Of a stretch of 5,736 nucleotides of DNA, positions 1-4,599 are shown piece by piece. The position numbers and the translations under genes were made by a program. Source of the stretch: Ghiorsea sp. (GTDB taxonomy: Bacteria > Pseudomonadota > Zetaproteobacteria > Mariprofundales > Mariprofundaceae). Numbering within the stretch: position 1 is the first letter of the stretch; each line of letters opens with the position of its first letter. Location of the stretch: assembly GCA_030950765.1 (NCBI GenBank), contig JAUZQX010000106.1:1-5736 (forward strand), read 5' to 3'. The notes under the pieces were generated by a model that was given only the letters and a program-made list of their open reading frames with translations, searched no databases and was not told where the DNA came from.

Positions 1-72
1 AAGAAATTGTTCGCGCCGTGTTACATGCTTTTTGTTCAAATACTCTGCTTCCGAAAAACTCAGTTGGCTCAT
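1..72 (-). CDS. IS5-family transposase, N-terminal 24 residues (partial)
   Basis: Read on the minus strand from the ATG at 72-70, the frame is open to the window edge and starts MSQLSFSEAEYLNKKHVTRR. This pattern (a short polar start, an aromatic residue and acidic residues, then K-K-x-x-T-R-R-E-x-F-L) is the usual opening of IS5-group DDE transposases, which cut and paste the element between its terminal repeats. A strong ribosome binding site, GAGGGG at 86-81, sits 8 bases before the start codon and supports this start. Only 24 residues are visible of a protein usually over 300 residues long. The catalytic DDE residues lie outside the window, so activity cannot be judged. Confidence 0.78.
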   Translation of the reverse strand, partial: MSQLSFSEAEYLNKKHVTRREQFL

Positions 73-100
73 GGTTAACTCCCCTCAATGAGATAAAAGA

Positions 101-129
101 ACTATAACACTTTTAATGGGACTTGTTCA
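101..129 (-). promoter_or_regulatory. Predicted promoter of the IS5 transposase
   Basis: On the minus strand a -35-like TGAACA (129-124) lies 17 bases from a -10-like TATAGT (106-101), giving 4/6 and 5/6 matches to the sigma-70 consensus with ideal spacing. The -35 element lies within the terminal inverted repeat, a common arrangement in insertion sequences. The predicted start point is about 20-25 bases before the transposase ATG. Confidence 0.5.
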
Positions 130-137
130 GAGTTGCC
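118..137 (-). repeat. Terminal inverted repeat of the IS5-family element (one copy visible)
   Basis: The plus strand reads GGGACTTGTTCAGAGTTGCC. The G/C-rich outer end and the ACTTGTTCAGAG core resemble ends of IS5-family elements. The partner copy at the other end of the element is outside the window, so the repeat is called by family resemblance and by its position next to the transposase promoter. Confidence 0.65.
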
Positions 138-141
138 CTAG
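138..141. other. Putative target-site duplication CTAG
   Basis: CTAG directly abuts the terminal repeat. IS5 typically duplicates a 4-base CTAA/CTAG-type target. The second copy would lie beyond the far end of the element, outside the window, so duplication itself is not shown. Confidence 0.45.
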
Positions 142-176
142 GTTTATGTTTTAAGGCTACAAAAGTTTACACTGAC

Positions 177-200
177 CTACCTGCTTCAAACCAGCAGTAG
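177..200 (-). other. Small hairpin between ygfZ and the insertion sequence
   Basis: Positions 177-185 and 193-200 can pair over 8 base pairs (CTA plus CTGCT against AGCAG plus TAG) with one bulged base at 180 and a 7-base loop. It lies about 70 bases past the ygfZ stop. It could slow or end transcription, but no run of U follows directly on the minus strand, so a rho-independent terminator is not well supported. The rest of 142-270 shows no gene that I can recognise. Confidence 0.2.
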
Positions 201-270
201 AAAACACACCAACTTTAGCTAAGGGTTTCTTCTGACTTTTCACCCAGACCCTGCAAGCCTCTAATTCGCT

Positions 271-1188
271 TCATTCACCGCAAACACCCAGTATTACAAT
301 AGAATCACCCTCACTTGTTGCCAATGATTTTTTAGACTCAACCACTTCAATAGGTAATAAAGCGATGCCAATATATTGACCACTATCATCCATAACAAGG
401 CTGGTAATTTCACCAACCTTCACAGTTGTATACACCGCACAAGGCATGCTCACAGCTTCTTCCAGTTGTACTCGATACAATTTCTTTTTGATACCACCGC
501 GCCACTGCATACGGCTGGTCACCTCTTGTCCCACATAACAACCTTTATCAAAATCTACCCCATTACGCTCTATCAGATTCGCATTGAGTGGATGCAACTT
601 TATATCCCAATCTACGCCCAAAAACGGTGTTCCTTGCAAAATACGCCCACGTTCCGCCTCACTTTCATCCGTGTTACACGACAAAGGTAAATCAGCACCT
701 ATAAGCCAAACACCATCATGCTTAGATTCCTTCATACGCAAGGCACATACCCCACCCTGCTCAGCAGCTGCCAAAGAAGCATGGCTGGGCACGGGCAAAT
801 GGTGTGCTCGTAAAACATCATCCACTTCTTCACCCTGTACCGAGACAACCTGCCAAGAGGGGACTTTACCAATACGTAAATCATAACCCATGGCAAACAT
901 GCGTAATCGCTCCACCAAATTTAATGCAAATTCACTTGGGCATAAAAACATCACCTCTGCCCAACCCTCTTTTTTTTGGGTCAACAAAAGATAAAGGTCT
1001 GAAATAGCCTTACCCTGCGGATTTAAAATAACGCTATATATCGCCTGTTTATCGGACAGTTTTGATACATCTTGCGTAAGCTGTCCTTGCAAGTATTTCA
1101 AGATATTTTCACCCGAAGCTTTCACCACAGAAAAAGCATCTCTTTTCGCCACGCTTAGTGAATCTGTATTGGTACTTTTTTGCATCAT
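271..1188 (-). CDS. ygfZ: YgfZ/GcvT-family folate-binding Fe-S cluster repair protein
   Basis: A cytoplasmic tetrahydrofolate-binding protein related to the T-protein of the glycine cleavage system. In E. coli the family supports assembly or repair of certain Fe-S enzymes, such as MiaB. The 305-residue product carries the family signature KGCYVGQE at residues 215-222, with the key cysteine at 217. It is preceded by a typical PLNANL and GVDFDKGC stretch, and N-terminal LQGQLTQDV (33-41) and NPQGK (56-60) segments also fit the fold. The length is slightly below that of E. coli YgfZ (about 326). Two ATG codons are adjacent (1188 and 1185), and the second has the better distance to the GAGGG ribosome binding site, so the protein may be 304 residues. 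The IS5 element lies 133 bases past the stop and leaves the gene intact. DnaA boxes sit 62-100 bases upstream. I am sure of the family; the cellular target is inferred. Confidence 0.93.
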   Translation of the reverse strand: MMQKSTNTDSLSVAKRDAFSVVKASGENILKYLQGQLTQDVSKLSDKQAIYSVILNPQGKAISDLYLLLTQKKEGWAEVMFLCPSEFALNLVERLRMFAMGYDLRIGKVPSWQVVSVQGEEVDDVLRAHHLPVPSHASLAAAEQGGVCALRMKESKHDGVWLIGADLPLSCNTDESEAERGRILQGTPFLGVDWDIKLHPLNANLIERNGVDFDKGCYVGQEVTSRMQWRGGIKKKLYRVQLEEAVSMPCAVYTTVKVGEITSLVMDDSGQYIGIALLPIEVVESKKSLATSEGDSIVILGVCGE

Positions 1189-1192
1189 TTCA

Positions 1193-1197
1193 CCCTC
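1193..1197 (-). promoter_or_regulatory. Ribosome binding site of ygfZ (bears on the start codon)
   Basis: GAGGG on the minus strand lies 4 bases before the ATG at 1188 and 7 bases before the ATG at 1185. The wider spacing is nearer the usual optimum, so translation probably favours the second ATG. The difference is one methionine. Confidence 0.6.
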
Positions 1198-1213
1198 TAT
1201 TTAGCCTGAAATC

Positions 1214-1219
1214 CTTATA
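1214..1219 (-). promoter_or_regulatory. Possible -10 element for ygfZ
   Basis: TATAAG on the minus strand would place the transcript start near 1207, about 20 bases before the gene. The sequence 17 bases further upstream (AGTGGT) is a poor -35, so the promoter may need an activator. The DnaA boxes would then lie about 43-77 bases upstream of the start point. The assignment is tentative. Confidence 0.22.
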
Positions 1220-1249
1220 GATTAAGCTTTTTTAACACCACTTTAAAAG

Positions 1250-1284
1250 TTGTCCACGAAACCTGTGGATAACTTTGTGGATAA
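1250..1284. promoter_or_regulatory. Cluster of DnaA boxes
   Basis: Two exact copies of the 9-base DnaA box lie at 1264-1272 and 1276-1284. Both read TGTGGATAA on the plus strand, which is TTATCCACA on the minus strand, and they are 12 bases apart start to start. A degenerate, oppositely oriented copy, TTGTCCACG, lies at 1250-1258 with two mismatches to TTATCCACA. It forms an imperfect inverted repeat with the next box (TTGTCCAC and GTGGATAA, 7-base spacer). Two exact 9-mers this close are very unlikely by chance. The cluster is a probable binding site for the initiator DnaA, within an origin, a titration site or the ygfZ promoter. No dnaA, dnaN, rpmH or gidA gene is in the window to favour an origin. 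Confidence 0.7.
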
Positions 1285-1480
1285 CACTGCATGCAACCTG
1301 CATAATATTAAATACTTAAGGTCTATGGGTATACTGTCTATTTTTTAGGCATGTTTATTATTTCCTTTATAAACAGCACCTTAGGTATGCAATGTTATAC
1401 TATTAAACAAACAAGCCTGCCTAATTGTGATAAAGATATGACACATACTCAAAAAAGTGAATAAGTTACCATGTCAAGCA
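1285..1480. other. AT-rich intergenic stretch with short repeats
   Basis: No convincing gene is seen. After the DnaA boxes come two CTGCAT copies (1287-1292 and 1298-1303), then a markedly AT-rich run from about 1301 to 1375. TTAGGCATG (1345-1353) and TTAGGTATG (1381-1389) repeat 36 bases apart. TATACT occurs at 1330-1335 and 1396-1401 without partnered -35 elements. A T-run on the minus strand (1456-1451) lies past the hpnE stop but has no stem before it, so no rho-independent terminator is called. The AT-rich run next to DnaA boxes is what a DNA unwinding element would look like, but nothing here proves that role. Confidence 0.4.
1352..1375. repeat. 7-base inverted repeat TGTTTAT / ATAAACA
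   Basis: Perfect 7-base arms (1352-1358 and 1369-1375) are separated by 10 bases. The AT-rich arms and lack of a following T-run argue against a terminator. An operator or a chance palindrome in AT-rich DNA are both possible. Confidence 0.3.
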
Positions 1481-2719
1481 TTAATTTTTGTGTTTTTTGT
1501 CCCAACTTAGAACCCGAAGAGCAGCTTTTTCACCAGAAATCACCGCAAGCTCAATGGTGGCAGGCAGTTCGCCTGGAACAGGTGCTTCGCCAGCATCAAA
1601 GACATACGCGGGCAAATCAAGTTTACCATGATTTTTGACCAGTACTGTTGCTCTTTTTTCACGAATAAATCGTACTTTCTTTGGCTCTGGAAGTGACCTA
1701 TCCAACATGACTTCTATTTCATGAAGAATGGTGTTGACCAGTGCGTCCTGAGAAAGCTGGATTTCATCAGCGCTGATAATTATACATACATGATGAAGCC
1801 CCGTGGTTGCTTGCATCATCTTTGATACATCAAACAGCCATTGCCCATAAGTGCCCAACATACCTTGCATCATATTGGGCAAGTTTAAGTCTTCTTCAAA
1901 CCACAAATGAATATTGGTAATAGCTTGTGTTTCTACTTCTTCCTTGATACCCAGCAAACGGTTTCTGGCGAAAGCAGGCAGTGCTAACACCACGGCATCG
2001 TGGTTTAAAGCATCAAGGCTGCGTACTGTATGCCGCAACGCCATATTTACACCCAAATCACGTAATTTGTCGGCAACAGGTGCAATCAAGGCTTGTGATA
2101 AAGGTTGATTGAACCAGCCCATTTTGGCGTTTTTGTGTGAAGAAAATGAAGTTGCTAATACTCTGGCAAAAGTTTTGGCATTGGCAGTTTGCATGGGTTC
2201 ATTCATCACCCCTAAACACAATACCTCCAACATATCCTCAATCAGTCGTATAGGTGCTTGAATTTCATCCATCCACTGTTTCACAGTTTGTGTCTCATCC
2301 CGATTCATCATGGTCATCGCCAAACGCAACATAGCTTTCACACTGGAGAAATCATGACCAGGCAGACGGTACACAGCCCAAATCAATGCAACATTCACAG
2401 GCAACCAAGATGCCGATTTTAAATCGAAGAAACCACGCTGCATATCCCAAAGCGGTAACGTGAGTGATGATTGCCAGTTCACATGCTGCAATGCGCCTAC
2501 ATCCCCAAGCAACTTCAATGTAGCATGGTATGCACCCACCATGGCATGCGGACCATTATCCACCCACTCACCCACTTCTTCATCATAAAATGACTTGGTA
2601 CGCCCACCCAGTGCAGGTGCAGCTTCAAACAGGTCGACGGCATAACCTTGCTCTGCCAAACGCAGTGCAGCCGTTAAACCCGCGATGCCGCCGCCAACAA
2701 CAGCAATGCGCTTAGCCAT
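1481..2719 (-). CDS. hpnE: Hydroxysqualene dehydroxylase HpnE (FAD-dependent)
   Basis: A flavoprotein of the phytoene-desaturase/amine-oxidase superfamily that performs the last step of the HpnCDE route, reducing hydroxysqualene to squalene, probably at the inner membrane face. The 412-residue product opens with a Rossmann FAD motif, VVGGGIAGLTAA (residues 7-18), followed by the ribose-binding acidic residue E32 and the GGR turn (38-40) typical of the family. The C-terminal PATIE (386-390) aligns with the conserved FAD-contacting segment. One oddity: where relatives usually read AGDW before that segment, this protein reads AGEAPVPGELPATIE, so the usual GD is GE and the aromatic is absent. The length is near the family norm. 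It is last in the hpnC-hpnD-hpnE operon, 12 bases after hpnD, with only a weak ribosome binding site, so coupled translation is likely. A carotenoid-type desaturase is the main alternative, disfavoured by the hpnC/hpnD neighbours. Confidence 0.88.
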   Translation of the reverse strand: MAKRIAVVGGGIAGLTAALRLAEQGYAVDLFEAAPALGGRTKSFYDEEVGEWVDNGPHAMVGAYHATLKLLGDVGALQHVNWQSSLTLPLWDMQRGFFDLKSASWLPVNVALIWAVYRLPGHDFSSVKAMLRLAMTMMNRDETQTVKQWMDEIQAPIRLIEDMLEVLCLGVMNEPMQTANAKTFARVLATSFSSHKNAKMGWFNQPLSQALIAPVADKLRDLGVNMALRHTVRSLDALNHDAVVLALPAFARNRLLGIKEEVETQAITNIHLWFEEDLNLPNMMQGMLGTYGQWLFDVSKMMQATTGLHHVCIIISADEIQLSQDALVNTILHEIEVMLDRSLPEPKKVRFIREKRATVLVKNHGKLDLPAYVFDAGEAPVPGELPATIELAVISGEKAALRVLSWDKKHKN

Positions 2720-2731
2720 TGTACTGCACCA

Positions 2732-3622
2732 TTAAAAATTCAACCGCAGTGGCAAAGCTTTCTTGCTTGCTTTTTTCTCATAGCGGTATGCTTTCCATGC
2801 CACCCATATTTTTTTCAAAGGCGTTAATCGCGCGGGTTGTTTCCACACATCAAACTCTACTTTTTGCAGTTTTGCCAAATGTGCATAATAAATTGCGCCC
2901 ATCATCAGTGATGGCGTTAAACTTTTTCTATCCGCTGTTGGTAGTGCTGCCAATGCATCCGCATAAGATTGTTCTGCCTTATCGAAATAATGTTGCAATA
3001 GCGCTTTAAGGTTAGCATTGGTTTGCGCATTGTCTCCGAAACCTTGACGAATATCATGGTCGGTCACTTTAAACTTGGCACGTATTTGTTGTGGTAAATA
3101 AATACGTTCAATCTTGGTATCTTCATACACATCACGCAGGATATTGGTCAGTTGCAAAGCATTACCCATTTTTAAAGCAAAATCTTTAGACGCTTCTTGC
3201 GTAAAACCAAACACCGCAATCGACATCAAACCGACCACGCCAGCTACCCGATAACAATACAGGTCTAAATCTTCATCGGTGACTATGGGTTTACCCGACA
3301 CATCCATCAACATGCCTTCAATCATTTCGCTGAGCATGATTTTCTCTATGGGGTAATGTTCAAGCGTCCACATCAGTTCAATACCTACAGGGTGTCTCGC
3401 TACCCCTTCAAACACCCTGTCCACTTCTTCCTGCCAAAACACAAGTTTACGAATAGCCACTTCTTTTTCTTTGATTTCATCAGCAATATCATCCACTTCG
3501 CGACAAAAGGCATACAATGCCATCATGGCGCGGCGTTTTTCAGGGGATAAAAACAAAAAGGCATAAAAAAAGGATGAGCCAGCGCCTCGGGTTTTATCTT
3601 CACAATATTTTTCAGGGTTCAT
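2732..3622 (-). CDS. hpnD: Presqualene diphosphate synthase HpnD
   Basis: A trans-isoprenyl diphosphate synthase that condenses two farnesyl diphosphates head to head into presqualene diphosphate, the first committed step to squalene. The 296-residue product has both magnesium-binding aspartate motifs: DDIAD (44-48, within ALYAFCREVDDIADE) and NILRDVYED (160-168, with D164 and D168). Between them is YCYRVAGVVG (122-131), the tyrosine/arginine segment typical of the HpnD/CrtB family. The C-terminal tail from about 270 is rich in lysine, arginine and aromatics, suggesting peripheral membrane contact. The ATG overlaps the hpnC stop as ATGA (3622-3619), and GAGG at 3632-3629 sits 6 bases upstream, fixing the start. 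CrtB-type phytoene synthase is the alternative, but the hpnC-hpnD-hpnE order makes HpnD much more likely. Confidence 0.91.
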   Translation of the reverse strand: MNPEKYCEDKTRGAGSSFFYAFLFLSPEKRRAMMALYAFCREVDDIADEIKEKEVAIRKLVFWQEEVDRVFEGVARHPVGIELMWTLEHYPIEKIMLSEMIEGMLMDVSGKPIVTDEDLDLYCYRVAGVVGLMSIAVFGFTQEASKDFALKMGNALQLTNILRDVYEDTKIERIYLPQQIRAKFKVTDHDIRQGFGDNAQTNANLKALLQHYFDKAEQSYADALAALPTADRKSLTPSLMMGAIYYAHLAKLQKVEFDVWKQPARLTPLKKIWVAWKAYRYEKKASKKALPLRLNF

Positions 3623-4512
3623 ATGTTTCCTCGTTTGGCATAATAGGTTGGGCGCAACGCCATTGAAACAATCTTAATGCTGATTTTAAGCCAATCAAGC
3701 TTACCCAATGTGGGGCGCTCTTCCAACGGATTGTTCAGTGCTTGGGTGGCATGTAAAATCGACGTGCCACCTGCCAATGTTGCTGCAATTTGCAGGCGTA
3801 AACGAAAGGGAAGATAAGGCAAAAGCGTGTAACCATGGTTGAATAATCTTTGCGTTTCAGCAATCGCTGTATCAATTGCAGGTTGTAAAGTTTGAATATT
3901 GGTTTGACCTGACAACACATCATCTCGTGAGACACCGAGTTTACCCAACCATTCATCAGCGAGATAACAGCGCCCTTTGGGTATATCCAGCTTAAAATCT
4001 TGCCAGAAATTAGTCAGTTGCAGTGCCGTACAAATCGCATCGGATGCTTGGAGTGCTTTAACATCATTAATACCATGTAGGGCAAGCATCAATCGACCCA
4101 CAGGGTCGGCAGAATGTTTGCCATAAAACATCAGTTCACCCAAGCTCTCAAAACCTTGAAAGTTTACATCCATACGAAATGCAGTGAGCAAATCTCGAAG
4201 CAACTGTGCATCCAAACTAAACTTGTGCATCACATCAGCCAAAGCAATAAACACAAGGTTATCTGATTTGTTTTCTAAACATAAATCCAGTTGATATTCC
4301 CAATCATCCAATTTCTGTAAACGTTCTTCTTTGGTAAAGTCACCTTCATCAGCAAAATCATCCGCAGCGCGAGCAAAGGCATAAATCACTGCCACCGCAG
4401 GACGCAATTCTTTTTTCAGCAGCAATGATGCTGTGGGAAAGTTTTCATAATGGTCGTTGGCAATGCTTTGGCAATGCGCATAAGCCTTATCAATGGGCAC
4501 AGATGATGACAT
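3619..4512 (-). CDS. hpnC: Hydroxysqualene synthase HpnC
   Basis: A squalene/phytoene synthase-family enzyme that converts presqualene diphosphate to hydroxysqualene, the middle step of the HpnD-HpnC-HpnE route. The 297-residue product has HYENFPTASLLL (21-32), a typical HpnC opening, the first aspartate motif DDFAD (51-55, in FARAADDFADEGD), and the second motif QLTNFWQDFKLD (165-176, with D172 and D176). The segment YGKHSADPVGRLML (130-143) matches the family's conserved SANPVGR stretch. It is the first gene of the operon and its stop overlaps the hpnD start by 4 bases. The chosen ATG gives about 20 residues before the conserved region and lacks a clear ribosome binding site, so a later start such as the GTG at codon 5 is possible. 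It is the paralogue of HpnD; the two are told apart by these motif details. Confidence 0.9.
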   Translation of the reverse strand: MSSSVPIDKAYAHCQSIANDHYENFPTASLLLKKELRPAVAVIYAFARAADDFADEGDFTKEERLQKLDDWEYQLDLCLENKSDNLVFIALADVMHKFSLDAQLLRDLLTAFRMDVNFQGFESLGELMFYGKHSADPVGRLMLALHGINDVKALQASDAICTALQLTNFWQDFKLDIPKGRCYLADEWLGKLGVSRDDVLSGQTNIQTLQPAIDTAIAETQRLFNHGYTLLPYLPFRLRLQIAATLAGGTSILHATQALNNPLEERPTLGKLDWLKISIKIVSMALRPTYYAKRGNI

Positions 4513-4599
4513 GGCTGCATCTTAGATTGGAAGTTTGACAAGGCAACCGCTATGCTTGGTTTTTTCACTTTTATAGCTTAAAGACAAGAGAGTTTTATC
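4513..4599. promoter_or_regulatory. Divergent promoter region between hpnC and ffh
   Basis: These 87 bases must hold the promoters for the hpnCDE operon (leftwards) and ffh (rightwards). On the plus strand TTGACA at 4535-4540 is a perfect -35 hexamer, but the base stretch 17-18 bases on (GGTTTT) is a poor -10. For the opposite strand a good -10, TATAAA, lies at 4575-4570 without a clear -35. The ffh ribosome binding site is a modest AGAGAG at 4587-4592, 7 bases before its ATG. Shared regulation of the two units is possible but nothing in the sequence shows it. Confidence 0.5.
4570..4575 (-). promoter_or_regulatory. Predicted -10 element of the hpnCDE operon
   Basis: TATAAA on the minus strand lies about 58 bases upstream of the hpnC ATG, giving a leader of roughly 50 bases. 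The expected -35 position is weak. It is the best -10 candidate in the divergent gap for leftward transcription. Confidence 0.35.

Larger units (their letters stand above)
1..137 (-). mobile_element. End of an IS5-family insertion sequence, cut by the window edge
   Basis: This is the transposase-start end of an insertion sequence whose body continues beyond position 1. Seen in the sequence: a transposase N-terminus read leftwards from 72, a good ribosome binding site, a promoter, and a terminal repeat at 118-137 followed outside by CTAG. On the minus strand the repeat begins GGCAACTCTGAACAAGTCCC, which resembles IS5-family ends as I remember them, and CTAG fits the 4-base target preference of IS5 itself. 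The far end lies outside, so completeness, subgroup and the matching duplication cannot be judged. The exact outer boundary could be 137 or 138. Confidence 0.75.

Noticed and set aside
1351..1464. A 37-codon plus-strand frame starting ATG at 1351 in the intergenic region.
   Set aside because: It has no proper ribosome binding site, no recognisable motif and unremarkable length for AT-rich non-coding DNA.
1451..1480. T-run past the hpnE stop as a terminator, and a minus-strand TTGACA (1477-1472) as a promoter for ygfZ.
   Set aside because: No stable stem precedes the T-run, and no good -10 lies 16-18 bases beyond the TTGACA.
2556..2564. TTATCCACC, a DnaA box with one mismatch, inside hpnE.
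   Set aside because: It is an isolated single site whose bases encode the conserved WVDNGP segment of HpnE, so chance explains it.
4541..4557. GG-N10-GC spacing resembling a sigma-54 promoter upstream of ffh.
   Set aside because: Only part of the consensus matches, and a housekeeping gene such as ffh is not expected to depend on sigma-54.
4539..4566. Short stem (CAAG/CTTG) followed by a T-run on the plus strand, resembling a terminator.
   Set aside because: The stem is only 4-5 base pairs and no rightward gene ends here; the region is a divergent promoter gap.
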